Shown piece by piece: positions 8,790 to 16,106 of a stretch of DNA of 64,000 nucleotides. A program made the translations under genes and the position numbers. Within the stretch, counting starts at the first letter, position 1, and each line of letters starts with the position of its first letter. This DNA comes from Rubricoccus marinus (lineage in GTDB: Bacteria; Bacteroidota; Rhodothermia; Rhodothermales; Rubricoccaceae), in contig NZ_MQWB01000001.1 of NCBI RefSeq assembly GCF_002257665.1, positions 3,421,119 to 3,485,118 on the forward strand. The letters run 5' to 3'. A model generated the notes under the pieces. The model worked only from the letters and a program-made list of their open reading frames with translations, was not told where the DNA came from and made no database searches.

Positions 8790-9290
8790 CTAGAGCGTGC
8801 GGGTGCCGATCGCGCGGCGCCCGGCGAGGCGGGAGCGGGAGGCTCCCATGTGGCGGTCGGCGAGGTCGGCGACCGAGTGCGCGCTGCCGTTGAGGTAGGC
8901 GGCGTAGGCGCCGAGCGACCACACCTCGATGCGGTTGAGCACACCGATCATCTTGGCCTTGTCGCCGGGCTCCAGCCCGACGAGTTCCATCAGGTCGCGC
9001 GGGAGGCTCACGCGCCCCTGGCTGTCCAGCGAGACCTCGTCGGTCCACATCAGGATGCGGCGCGAGAGCATCGCCTGTTCGGCGTTGAACCCGTCCAGCT
9101 TTTCCAGCTTGGGCTCGATCTCACCTTCCCACACGTCGAGCGGGTAGAGCACGATGCACTGGTCCACGCCCTGCGTGACGACAAAGGTCTCCCGCGCCTC
9201 CGGCCGGAGGTAACGGCGCATCTTCGCCGGCACGGGCACGCGGCCCTTGCTGTCGATGGTGTTCTCTGCTCTGCCCTTGAAGCCGGCCAT
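8790..9290 (-). CDS. mraZ: MraZ, division-cluster transcriptional regulator
   Basis: First gene of the dcw cluster. The 166-residue product has two SpoVT/AbrB-like repeats: FKGRAENTIDSKGRVPVPAK near residue 4 and EVSLDSQGRVSLPRDLM about 80 residues later, each with the D-x-K/Q-GR core. In Escherichia coli MraZ represses its own promoter by binding TGGGN repeats spaced by five bases. The ATG at 9288-9290 is chosen because it sits about 8 bases after a strong GGAGGGG ribosome-binding site and starts directly before the first repeat. The longer upstream open frame runs through the operator region and is unlikely to be translated. Confidence 0.95.
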   Translation of the reverse strand: MAGFKGRAENTIDSKGRVPVPAKMRRYLRPEARETFVVTQGVDQCIVLYPLDVWEGEIEPKLEKLDGFNAEQAMLSRRILMWTDEVSLDSQGRVSLPRDLMELVGLEPGDKAKMIGVLNRIEVWSLGAYAAYLNGSAHSVADLADRHMGASRSRLAGRRAIGTRTL

Positions 9291-9348
9291 GACCGGTGTC
9301 CCCTCCAGGGTGGTTGGTGAGTGGTGGGAACGGGGCGCCAGATGCTTT

Positions 9349-9363
9349 CCCCACTTCTCCCCA
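9349..9363 (-). promoter_or_regulatory. Putative MraZ operator, two TGGGG boxes spaced by five
   Basis: On the minus strand the sequence reads TGGGG-AGAAG-TGGGG, about 60 bases upstream of the mraZ start. This matches the MraZ binding rule known from other bacteria (TGGGN direct repeats, 5-base spacers). Further upstream, TTTGG and TACGTTG separated by 19 bases resemble the Bacteroidota sigma-A promoter (TTTG / TAnnTTTG). Binding is inferred. Confidence 0.6.
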
Positions 9364-9421
9364 CCGCCTGCAACGTACCCGAATCGCCCAAAACGGCCAA
9401 ATTTGGGGGATAACAAACCTC

Positions 9422-9438
9422 AGCTGTGGATAACAGCT
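9422..9438. promoter_or_regulatory. Perfect inverted repeat AGCTGT-N5-ACAGCT overlapping a DnaA-box-like site
   Basis: The 17 bases consist of AGCTGT, GGATA, ACAGCT, a perfect dyad with 6-base arms in the mraZ/lexA divergent region. The same bases hold TTATCCACA on the minus strand (9425-9433), identical to the consensus DnaA box. Nearby are another dyad CGGCC-N6-GGCCG (9447-9462) and CCAAATTTGG (9397-9406). A dimeric repressor such as the adjacent LexA-like protein is a plausible ligand; this is inference. Confidence 0.5.
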
Positions 9439-9556
9439 CCTCAGAACGGCCGAAACAGGCCGATACACAAGGGGTGACAATCCGTTCACCATTCTGCCGG
9501 CCCAGTGAATAGATTATCACCTATCCCTTTTTCCCGCCACCCGGGCCTCGGCCACC

Positions 9557-10198
9557 ATGTCCGCTCAACTTACGGAACGCCAGAATCAGATCTATGAATT
9601 CATCCGGTCCCATATCCAGACCGAAGGAATTCCACCCACCGTGATCGAGATCCGAGACCACCTCGGGCTCAAGAGCACCAACGGTGTGCACAAACACTTG
9701 GGCGCGCTGGAGAAGAAAGGCGTCCTCGTGCGGACCCCCAACGTCTCGCGGGGGCTCCGGCTTCTGGCGAAGGACGCCGACGCGTTCTCGTTCGACGAGG
9801 GCACGCCCAGCCTGCCGCTGATTCCCAAGATGAGCTCGGGCCAGCCGGGCCTCTTGCGCCGCGGCAAGCAGCACCTCCAGGTGGACCTCCGGTTCATGCC
9901 GCGCATCGATCCCGACGACTGCCTCGCGGGCCGGGCCGGCGACGACGGCATGGCCGACGAAGGCATCCTCAAAGGCGACTTCCTCGTGATCGAGGAGGCC
10001 GGCTCGCGGCCCATCCCAGAGGGCACGCTCGTGGCCGTGCTGCTCATGGATCTGCTGGCCGTGCGGCGCGTGGCGTACGCCGGCGAGCGCATCAAGCTGG
10101 TGCCCGCGGCGACGCGCTACAAGCCGAAGTCGTTTATCGTCGGCTCGCCGGCCTACCTCGTGATCGGCCCGGTCCTCGCGGTGATGCGGAAGCTGTAA
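9557..10198 (+). CDS. LexA-like repressor lacking the self-cleavage Ser and Lys
   Basis: A 213-residue protein with the LexA winged helix-turn-helix at residues 1-70 (LTERQNQIYEFI, then PPTVIEIRDHLGL and HKHLGALEKKG) and a C-terminal S24-like domain (ILKGDFLVIEE, then GERIKLVP). In genuine LexA the autoprotease uses a Ser in G-x-S-M and a Lys in T-V-K-R, and cuts Ala-Gly. Here the matching positions are Gly131 (DDGMADEGIL), Arg170 (LAVRRV) and Ser94-Gly95 (KMSSGQP). Both catalytic residues are missing, so RecA-stimulated self-cleavage is not expected. DNA binding and dimerisation look intact. It is divergent from mraZ and shares its regulatory region. Whether a second, active lexA exists elsewhere cannot be seen. 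Confidence 0.88.
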   Translation: MSAQLTERQNQIYEFIRSHIQTEGIPPTVIEIRDHLGLKSTNGVHKHLGALEKKGVLVRTPNVSRGLRLLAKDADAFSFDEGTPSLPLIPKMSSGQPGLLRRGKQHLQVDLRFMPRIDPDDCLAGRAGDDGMADEGILKGDFLVIEEAGSRPIPEGTLVAVLLMDLLAVRRVAYAGERIKLVPAATRYKPKSFIVGSPAYLVIGPVLAVMRKL

Positions 10199-10303
10199 CG
10201 CCAGAGAGATGCGGCACCTCTTCCCCACCGCGCCTCTGGCGGAACGAGTCCCGCATACGCCTCGGGCGAGATGTCGGTGCGCCCGTTCCCCACCTCTCCC
10301 CAC

Positions 10304-10321
10304 CGCCAGAGGCCTCTGGCG
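10304..10321. repeat. Iterated motif pair, CGCCAGAGGCCTCTGGCG
   Basis: Two head-to-head copies of the window-wide decamer form a perfect 18-base palindrome that ends one base before the stop codon of the minus-strand gene starting at 11686. It can fold into a short hairpin in the 3' end of that transcript. Confidence 0.85.
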
Positions 10322-11686
10322 CTACCGCGCGACCGTCAGCCGCACGCTCACCGCCCCGTCCTCGGTCTCGGCGCGGACGACGTAAACGCCCGTCGCCCAC
10401 CCCGACGTGTCCACCTCCCACGCGTGCCCGCCTCTGGCGGGGCCGGCGCCAGAGGCCCACACCGCCCGGCCCCGCGCGTCGTAGACGGTAACGGTCTCGT
10501 CCTCTGGCGCGCCGAGGTCCAGCGCGATCCGCACGGCGCCCGAGGCCGGGTTCGGGCTGACCTCCAACGCCGCGCCAGAGGCCTCTGGCGCCGCCTCCCG
10601 CGGCGCCGCCCCGTTCGAGACGATCACCGGCGCCGTCGTCCGCCACACCGCCGAGTCCGTCGCCGCGTACACCCGCCCCTCCTCCGAGATCCGGATGTGG
10701 TTCACGTCGTGGCCGCCCCACCCCGCCGAGACCTCCTCGAACGACGCCCCGCCGTCGCGGGAGACCAACATCGTGCTCCGGTTCGTCGGACGGTTCAGCG
10801 TGTACCCCACGCTCGCCCAGACGGACCCGTCGGCGCCGCCGCGGACGCGGACGCGGTCGGTCTCCTCCAGGCCGTAGTCCCCCTCCCGCACCCGGTGCAC
10901 CTCCGCCCACGTCGCGCCGCCGTCGTCGCTGCGGTGGACCACGCTCGCGCGGCGGTGCTGCGCGGGGTCGTTCTCCGCTACGGCGGCGTAGGCGGCGCCG
11001 CCGAAGGGGTGGCCGGGCTCGGGCGCGAACGTCACGGAGTAGGCGATGAGCGCGCCGGCTTCGTAGAGCGAGGAGGGGCGGAAGGAGCGCCCGTCGTCGT
11101 CGGAGTACGTCACGCCGTTGTAAGCGGCGGCGAGGATCCGGCCGCGGGGCAAGGCGCCAGAGGCGGGGACCTCGGCGATGTCGACGGTGTCGCCGCCGAA
11201 GGCGCCGAGCTCGGTGAAGGTGCGGCCGCGGTCGTCGGAGCGCCAGAGCGTGAAGACGCGCGTGGCGAGGAGGGCGCCGTCGGTCCCGGGGTTCGCGCCC
11301 CAGATCATCGCCTCGAGGCCAGCGATGCCGTCGAAGTCCCAGGTCGCCCCGTAGTCGGCGGAGCGGGAGGCGCGGTTGGAGGCGCCGCCGACGATGACGG
11401 AGTCGCGGGCGAGCAGGGCGTCGGCGTAGCACCCCGCCCCGCGGCAGAGCAGGGTCCAGTCCCGCTCGTCGTCGTCGAGCCTGTAGGTCCGCCCCGCGTG
11501 GACGTAGACGGCGGTGCCCCCCCCGGGCGCCTCCGCGAGGGCGAGGGCGGTCACCATGGCGTTCTCGTTCACCGTCTGCGCGGTGGAGGGGAGCGGCCCC
11601 CACACGACCGGGGGCTGGGCGCCTACGGAGATGCTCGCCGCCATTACGAGTGCAACGGTGAGAACGGCTCGGAGCATCTGGCGCAT
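10322..11686 (-). CDS. Secreted BNR/sialidase-like beta-propeller protein with type IX secretion C-terminal domain
   Basis: The 454-residue protein begins with a signal peptide (MRQMLRAVLTVALVMAASISVGAQ). The body has several Asp-box-like motifs (RSADYGATWDF, RSDDRGRTFTEL, YSDDDGRSFRPS, RSDDGGATWAEV, VSRDGGASFEEV) spaced as in WD40/YVTN/BNR propellers. The last ~80 residues start with LEVSPNPASGAVRI and end VYVVRAETEDGAVSVRLTVAR, a typical type A sorting domain of the type IX secretion system of Bacteroidota. The substrate is unknown; similar proteins can be glycan-binding or structural. The ATG at 11684-11686 is required for the signal peptide. Confidence 0.82.
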   Translation of the reverse strand: MRQMLRAVLTVALVMAASISVGAQPPVVWGPLPSTAQTVNENAMVTALALAEAPGGGTAVYVHAGRTYRLDDDERDWTLLCRGAGCYADALLARDSVIVGGASNRASRSADYGATWDFDGIAGLEAMIWGANPGTDGALLATRVFTLWRSDDRGRTFTELGAFGGDTVDIAEVPASGALPRGRILAAAYNGVTYSDDDGRSFRPSSLYEAGALIAYSVTFAPEPGHPFGGAAYAAVAENDPAQHRRASVVHRSDDGGATWAEVHRVREGDYGLEETDRVRVRGGADGSVWASVGYTLNRPTNRSTMLVSRDGGASFEEVSAGWGGHDVNHIRISEEGRVYAATDSAVWRTTAPVIVSNGAAPREAAPEASGAALEVSPNPASGAVRIALDLGAPEDETVTVYDARGRAVWASGAGPARGGHAWEVDTSGWATGVYVVRAETEDGAVSVRLTVAR

Positions 11687-11790
11687 GGAGGGACTGGGCG
11701 AAAGCGGGCAGGCCGGGCGCCCGCCGCTTCGGCCTACGCTCGAAAGTAGGGAGCCCGGCCACAGGCGCGAGCATGCGCGCTCCCATTCTC

Positions 11791-11808
11791 GCCTCTGGCG
11801 CCAGAGGC
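11791..11808. repeat. Perfect palindrome GCCTCTGGCGCCAGAGGC at a gene end
   Basis: Two copies of the iterated decamer face to face. The last base is the first base of the reverse-strand TAG stop of the DUF819 gene, an arrangement repeated at several other minus-strand stops in this window. Confidence 0.9.
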
Positions 11809-13061
11809 TAGCCGCCCCCGATGGCCGAGAGCATCGCGACGCAGCCCACGGCGGCGTAGATGCCCAGCACGTAGCCCGCGACGGCCATCAACAGCCCCAC
11901 CGGCGCCATCGCCGGGTGGTACACGCCCGCTACGATGGGCGCGCTGGCCGCGCCGCCCACGTTGGCCATGCTGCCGGTCGCCACGAAGAACAGCGGGGCC
12001 CTGAGCAGCTTCGCGGCCAGGAACAAGAGCCCGATGTGGACCGCGAGCCAAACCACGCCGATGAGGAGGAACAGCGGCGCCTCCGCGATGGCGAAGAGGT
12101 TGCCCTGCGCGCCGATGCTGGTCAGGAGCATGTAGAGCGCGACGTAGCCCAGGCGGCTCGCGCCGTCGATCTCCAGCTTACGCAGCGGTGTAAACGAGAG
12201 GATCAGTCCCACGGTGACGGCGATCAGCACCGCCCACGTCCCGCCAGAGATGATGGTCTGCCCGTCGATCTGGACCGGCTCGATGCTGCTGCCGAGCACG
12301 CGGGAGAGGACCGCCGCCGCGATGCCCAGGCCGATGATGATGGCGCCCGTCTCGATGGTGAGCGGACGCCGCTGCGTATCGAGTTGCTTGAGCGTTTCGT
12401 CCACGCGGTCCATCGCGCTCGTATCCGCGCCGACCCACGCGTTGAACCGCTCCTGGTAGCCCGCGAGGAAGAGCAGGATGCCCATCCACCCGTAGCCCAC
12501 GACGACATCCACGACGATCACGGGGCCGAGATCGCGAAGCCCCACGCTTTCGGCCATCGCGACCATGTTGGCCGTGCCGCCGATCCAGCTTCCGCTCAAC
12601 GCCGACATGCCCTGCCAGAGGCCCGTGGTGTCGGCAAACAGCGACACCACGAGCAGCGCGATCGGCCCGCCGATCACGATGCCGAGCGTGCCGACCAGCA
12701 GCATGATGAGCGCCATCTTGCCCAGGCTCGCGATTGCCTTCAAGTCGATCGTGAGCATGAGCAGGAACAGCGCCATTGGCAGGAGGATGTAGCTGAACAG
12801 GTCATAGGCCGGGTTCACGTACTCCGTGATCCCGAGGGCCTCGTTCCCGGGCCGGTACGGCTGCAACACGCCAAACGTGCTCAGCAGCATGGGCACGAAG
12901 TAGGCCCAGATCACTGGCGGGATCACGTCGAACAGCTTTTTGAGCGCTTCCACGCGCGAGAGCGCGAACACGGCCGCGAGGACCGCGGCCAAGAGCGCCG
13001 CCGTCTGCACGGGGTCGGTGATAAGCGCGGCGGGGCCTTCGAGGGCAGCGGGGTCTTGCAT
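11808..13061 (-). CDS. DUF819 (YjcL-like) integral membrane protein
   Basis: A 417-residue protein with about ten hydrophobic helices. The N-terminal VIPPVIWAYFVPMLLSTFGVL and the central segment GLWQGMSALSGSWIGGTANMVAM are characteristic of DUF819, a family distantly related to keto-acid/anion transporters but without an assigned substrate. A hydrophilic cytoplasmic loop around residues 225-245 (AMDRVDETLKQLDTQRRPL) splits the helices into two bundles. It stands alone between the beta-propeller gene and a divergent small membrane protein. Membrane location is clear; the function is not known. Confidence 0.83.
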   Translation of the reverse strand: MQDPAALEGPAALITDPVQTAALLAAVLAAVFALSRVEALKKLFDVIPPVIWAYFVPMLLSTFGVLQPYRPGNEALGITEYVNPAYDLFSYILLPMALFLLMLTIDLKAIASLGKMALIMLLVGTLGIVIGGPIALLVVSLFADTTGLWQGMSALSGSWIGGTANMVAMAESVGLRDLGPVIVVDVVVGYGWMGILLFLAGYQERFNAWVGADTSAMDRVDETLKQLDTQRRPLTIETGAIIIGLGIAAAVLSRVLGSSIEPVQIDGQTIISGGTWAVLIAVTVGLILSFTPLRKLEIDGASRLGYVALYMLLTSIGAQGNLFAIAEAPLFLLIGVVWLAVHIGLLFLAAKLLRAPLFFVATGSMANVGGAASAPIVAGVYHPAMAPVGLLMAVAGYVLGIYAAVGCVAMLSAIGGG

Positions 13062-13230
13062 GGTGTGGCGGGGAAGTCGCGCGAAGATAGTCGGCCCGCC
13101 AGAGGCCTCTGGCGACGGGGTTTGGGCCGCGTTCCGGTAGGGAGAGGTATCGGGCCGCCGCTCTTCTCACGTGGCGTGCCGCTTTTGCCGCTGGCGCCGT
13201 GCCGGCGGCTCCCTCCTGCCCTGCCCCGCT

Positions 13231-13533
13231 ATGCGCACCGTTCTCCGTCGAATCGAACCCGTGTCCCTCGCCAAGATTTATGGCGCCCTCGGGGCGCTCT
13301 ACGGCCTGTTCGGTGGCCTCGTCGGCGGCTGCGTGGCCGCGACCGTCGGCTCCCAGTTCGGCAACGGCGGGGCGAGCCTCGGGCTTCTGGCCGTGATCCT
13401 GTACCCCGTCATGGGCGCAGTCTTCGGGTTCGTCGGGGGCTTCATCGGCGGGATCGTCTACAACTTCCTCGCCGACCGCGTGGGCGGCGTGGAGATGGAG
13501 TTCGACGACTTCGGGGAGATGGACATCCTGTAG
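13231..13533 (+). CDS. Small two-helix membrane protein of unknown function
   Basis: A 100-residue product with two Gly/Ala-rich hydrophobic segments (about residues 17-42 and 48-75, including GALGALYGLFGGLVGG and GAVFGFVGGFIGG) and an acidic C-terminal tail ending FDDFGEMDIL. The N terminus MRTVLRRIEPVSLAKIYG resembles the short cytoplasmic leader of small membrane proteins seen next to diverse genes in archaea and bacteria. The start is set at ATG 13231; an earlier in-frame codon would add a Cys/Arg-rich leader with no support. It is divergent from the DUF819 gene. Confidence 0.65.
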   Translation: MRTVLRRIEPVSLAKIYGALGALYGLFGGLVGGCVAATVGSQFGNGGASLGLLAVILYPVMGAVFGFVGGFIGGIVYNFLADRVGGVEMEFDDFGEMDIL

Positions 13534-13633
13534 CCGCGCCCGGCCTCTGGCGCTCCACCTCTGGCGCCTCGCCTCTCACGTGGCGCGTTGAGACCTCGCC
13601 AGAGGCCGAGCCGCCTTGCTCGGCCGCCAGAGG

Positions 13634-13909
13634 CTACTCGCCGGTGTCGACGCGGTCGACGACGGCCACGATGGTGGCGTCAGCGGCGGTGAGCGGCTGC
13701 GTGGCGACAAACGGCAGCGAGGCCTCGGCGCTGGTCACGAACAGGACGCGGTCGCCGGGGCCGGCGTCGCAGGTATCGAGCGCGGCGGTGGGGCGCCCCT
13801 TTGGCGAGCCGTCGGCGCGGAGCGGCTGCACGAGCAGCATCCGCTTCCCCTCGACCGAGGCGTCCTTCCGCGTCGCCCAGATGCTGCCGATGACGTGGCC
13901 GATGGTCAC
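13634..13909 (-). CDS. EutN/CcmL-family microcompartment vertex (pentamer) protein, copy 1
   Basis: A 91-residue protein beginning TIGHVIGSIWATRKDASVEGKRMLLVQPL, the classic EutN/CcmL N terminus (x-x-G-x-V-x-G-x-x-W-A-T-x-K). It ends with the conserved segment ATIVAVVDRVD. Family members form pentamers that cap the vertices of bacterial microcompartment shells. The GTG start overlaps the stop of the upstream paralogue (GTGA), so the two are translated together. No hexameric shell protein or encapsulated enzyme is visible in the window, so this may serve a remote locus or a different role. Confidence 0.87.
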   Translation of the reverse strand: MTIGHVIGSIWATRKDASVEGKRMLLVQPLRADGSPKGRPTAALDTCDAGPGDRVLFVTSAEASLPFVATQPLTAADATIVAVVDRVDTGE

Positions 13910-14205
13910 GCCGTCTCCTGCAAAACCGGCGGGTCCACCTCGACCACGTCCAAGCGGTCCACGATGGCCATGATGACGGCGTCGACCGGCTTCTTGTCCG
14001 TCAGCTCGGTCTGCCGCCCGGACGATCCCTGGGCGACGAGAACGGTCTCGCCTTCACCCGCGCCGACGGCGTCCACGGCCACGACGGTCGTCGCCAGAGG
14101 CGAGCCGTCGAGGTCCACCTCGCGCACGAGGAGGAACTTCATGCCCACGAGTTGCGGGTCTTTCCGGGTGGCCCAAACGGTGCCGATGACCTGGCCGAGA
14201 AGCAT
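13906..14205 (-). CDS. EutN/CcmL-family microcompartment vertex (pentamer) protein, copy 2
   Basis: A 99-residue paralogue of the next gene: MLLGQVIGTVWATRKDPQLVGMKFLLVREV at the start and VDAVIMAIVDRLDVVEV near the end. A central GEGETVLVAQGSSGRQTEL matches the conserved pentamer loop with Gly-Ser at its tip, where the other copy has Ser-Ala-Glu-Ala. The ATG at 14203-14205 gives the standard family N terminus; the open frame continues upstream but only adds a basic leader. Expressed before and coupled to copy 1. Two different pentamer subunits could build mixed vertices; this is inference. Confidence 0.87.
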   Translation of the reverse strand: MLLGQVIGTVWATRKDPQLVGMKFLLVREVDLDGSPLATTVVAVDAVGAGEGETVLVAQGSSGRQTELTDKKPVDAVIMAIVDRLDVVEVDPPVLQETA

Positions 14206-14288
14206 GAACGTGCGGGGGCGAGCGGTGCGCCGCAAGGTAGCCTCTGGCGGGGGCGCACTCGCCAGAGGCGCGGGCCGGCCTCTGGCGC

Positions 14289-14711
14289 CTACCGCTTGTC
14301 GGCGGCCACGAGCGCGAGCGTGACGCGGCTGACGCAGACGAGTCGCTCGCGCTCGTCCTCGATGCGGACCTCCCAGACGGCGGTCGTGCGGCCGTTGTGG
14401 AGCGGCGTGGCGGTCGCGCGCAAGAGGCCCTCGCGGACGGACCGGAGGTGGTTGGCGTTGATCTCCATGCCCATGGCCACCTTCTCGGGCAGCGCCGCGC
14501 TCGTGGCGCCCACGCTCGCGACGCTCTCGGCCAGGACCACGCTCGCGCCACCGTGGAGGACGCCCATCGGCTGGTGCACGCGCGGGCCGACGGGCATCGT
14601 CGCGACCACGCGGTCACCGGACACCTCGACGTACTGGATGCCGAGCGTCTGGTCCAACGAGGTGCCGCTGGCGAGGGGGAACGGGGAGTCGGGCGTGGGG
14701 TCGTCGGCCAT
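14289..14711 (-). CDS. Hotdog-fold acyl-CoA thioesterase (YdiI/MenI/PaaI type)
   Basis: A 140-residue single hotdog domain. The segment MGVLHGGASVVLAESVAS near residues 48-65 is the active-site helix of the YdiI/EntH group, where the Glu in LAES is the catalytic carboxylate and HGG lines the substrate pocket. YdiI/MenI hydrolyses 1,4-dihydroxy-2-naphthoyl-CoA in menaquinone synthesis, while EntH and PaaI use other aryl-CoA esters, and the sequence alone does not decide between them. No menaquinone gene is adjacent. It is divergent from a small membrane protein at 14795. Confidence 0.83.
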   Translation of the reverse strand: MADDPTPDSPFPLASGTSLDQTLGIQYVEVSGDRVVATMPVGPRVHQPMGVLHGGASVVLAESVASVGATSAALPEKVAMGMEINANHLRSVREGLLRATATPLHNGRTTAVWEVRIEDERERLVCVSRVTLALVAADKR

Positions 14712-14794
14712 GGGGCGTGCAGTCGGGGGTGGGGCGCGGTCGTACTCTGGGCGCTCGCCCCCCGATCCCGCCTCTGGCGCCAGAGGCCCGCCCC

Positions 14795-15178
14795 ATGCTC
14801 GAAGCCCTCCGCGACTGGTTCCTCTCCCTCGGGACGGAGTACGGCGTCAACCCGTGGATCTTCGGCGGCATCTACGTCGGCGCCATCCCCCTTTTCTCGC
14901 TCTCGGTCGCGTGGCTGGTGCGCAACGCGCGCCAGAGGCGGAGCATCGTGGCGCCGGCGCTCGCGGCGGGCTTCTTCTTCGTCTCGGCGTACCTCTACCT
15001 CATCATCGCGGGCGAGAACGTGCCCGCGTGGGTCTACGTGTTCGTCGTGCTGCTCGTGGCCGGGGGTGCGTGGAGCGCGGTCCGCAAGGTGCGCGCGCAG
15101 ATCGCCGACGCGACCGCGCCAGAGGGCACCCCCGCTCCGCCCGACGCCTCTGGCGGAACGCTCCCGCCAGAGGCCTGA
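14795..15178 (+). CDS. Three-helix membrane protein of unknown function
   Basis: A 127-residue product, MLEALRDWFLSLGTEYGVNPWIFGGIYVGAIP at the start, with hydrophobic stretches at about residues 23-43, 53-73 and 77-97. A short basic linker and a Pro/Ala/Gly-rich tail (PDASGG, PPEA) come from iterated-motif DNA. The Y-G-V-N-P-x-I-F-x-x-x-Y-V motif near the N terminus is found in a family of small uncharacterised membrane proteins. The ATG at 14795 follows a motif palindrome (14770-14787). No function can be assigned. Confidence 0.7.
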   Translation: MLEALRDWFLSLGTEYGVNPWIFGGIYVGAIPLFSLSVAWLVRNARQRRSIVAPALAAGFFFVSAYLYLIIAGENVPAWVYVFVVLLVAGGAWSAVRKVRAQIADATAPEGTPAPPDASGGTLPPEA

Positions 15179-15199
15179 CCACGCGCGGCGCCAGAGGCG

Positions 15200-16027
15200 C
15201 TAGTCCAGGTCCACGCTGACGCCGATGCCGACGATGGCGTTGACGGCGTTGCCGAAGTCACCCGAGACGGGGATCTCGGCGTAGATGCCGGGCCGCAGGC
15301 CGCCGACGGGGAGCTCGCCCGCGATGCCCACGAAGTGATCGAAGCGCGACGCGCTGCCGGTGTCCTCGGTCAGGATGCCGGTGCCTCTGGCGCCGAGCGA
15401 GAGCTCGGCGGGGCCGACGAGGGCGCGGAGTTGGAGCGTGTAGCTGCCGAAGAGCTCCGTATCGCGGCCCTCCGTGACCGGGATCAGCACCTGCGGGATC
15501 ACGCGCGCTTCGATGCTCACGTCCGAGCTCGCGAGGTACTCGTAGCCCAGCGTGCCCGCCAGCGTCGCCGTCTCCGGCGTGAACGCGCCGATGCGGTCGC
15601 TCGTGGCCGAGGCGCCGTAGGAGAGCGCCGTGAAGTCGTTCCGGTCCACGTCGATCACGGTTTCCACGATCGGCGCCCGCGCGCCGATGCCGAGGATCAT
15701 GCCCGATCCGAGGCGGGTCTCCACGCCCAGATACGGGTTGCCGAGGACGAAGGCGCTTTCCGTTCCCTCGAACGGGCCGAAGCTTTCGTCGAAGGCCGTG
15801 TACGCGGCGGGGAGGTCCAGGATCACCTGCACGCGGTCCCCGAACCGGCCCTCCAAAAACGTCGCGTTGGAGAGCGGCGAGAAGCCATCGACCGTGTCGC
15901 TATCGAACGTGATGTGGCTGGACGTGATGGAGACGGCGTCCGTGCCCTGGGAGAACGGCAGCCAGCTGCCCGGCTGAGCGCTGGCGGCGGCGGAGAAGAC
16001 GAGGGCGAGCAGCAGAGAGAGGCGCAT
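15200..16027 (-). CDS. Predicted outer-membrane beta-barrel protein A
   Basis: A 275-residue secreted protein with a cleavable signal peptide (MRLSLLLALVFSAAASAQ) followed by alternating short amphipathic strands and turns, ending in VNAIVGIGVSVDLD as barrel-type proteins do. Shared landmarks with the next gene (for example VLGNPYLGVETR here, DIGNPYVGFATR there) show they are paralogues lying in tandem. The family is not one I can name. The stop codon TAG is formed within GCCAGAGGCGCTAG on the complementary reading, next to an iterated-motif copy. Confidence 0.7.
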   Translation of the reverse strand: MRLSLLLALVFSAAASAQPGSWLPFSQGTDAVSITSSHITFDSDTVDGFSPLSNATFLEGRFGDRVQVILDLPAAYTAFDESFGPFEGTESAFVLGNPYLGVETRLGSGMILGIGARAPIVETVIDVDRNDFTALSYGASATSDRIGAFTPETATLAGTLGYEYLASSDVSIEARVIPQVLIPVTEGRDTELFGSYTLQLRALVGPAELSLGARGTGILTEDTGSASRFDHFVGIAGELPVGGLRPGIYAEIPVSGDFGNAVNAIVGIGVSVDLD

Positions 16028-16106
16028 AAGGGTGGGCGTCGTGAGAAGCCGTGTACGCCTCTGGCGGGGTTGGGTCCCGCGCCTCTGGCGCCAGAGGCGC
16101 GGGGCT

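Noticed and set aside
9400-9540. Replication origin next to lexA because of a perfect DnaA box
   Set aside because: Only one clear box is present, there is no box cluster or AT-rich unwinding element, and neither dnaA nor dnaN is nearby. gyrB is 41 kb away. Kept as a possible regulatory site only.
10134-11786. Long Arg-rich frames antisense to or overlapping the beta-propeller gene
   Set aside because: Arginine/proline-dominated composition with no domains; typical out-of-frame readings in high-GC DNA.
13634-14205. A complete microcompartment locus
   Set aside because: No shell hexamer, encapsulated enzyme or cofactor gene is in the window; only two vertex proteins are supported.
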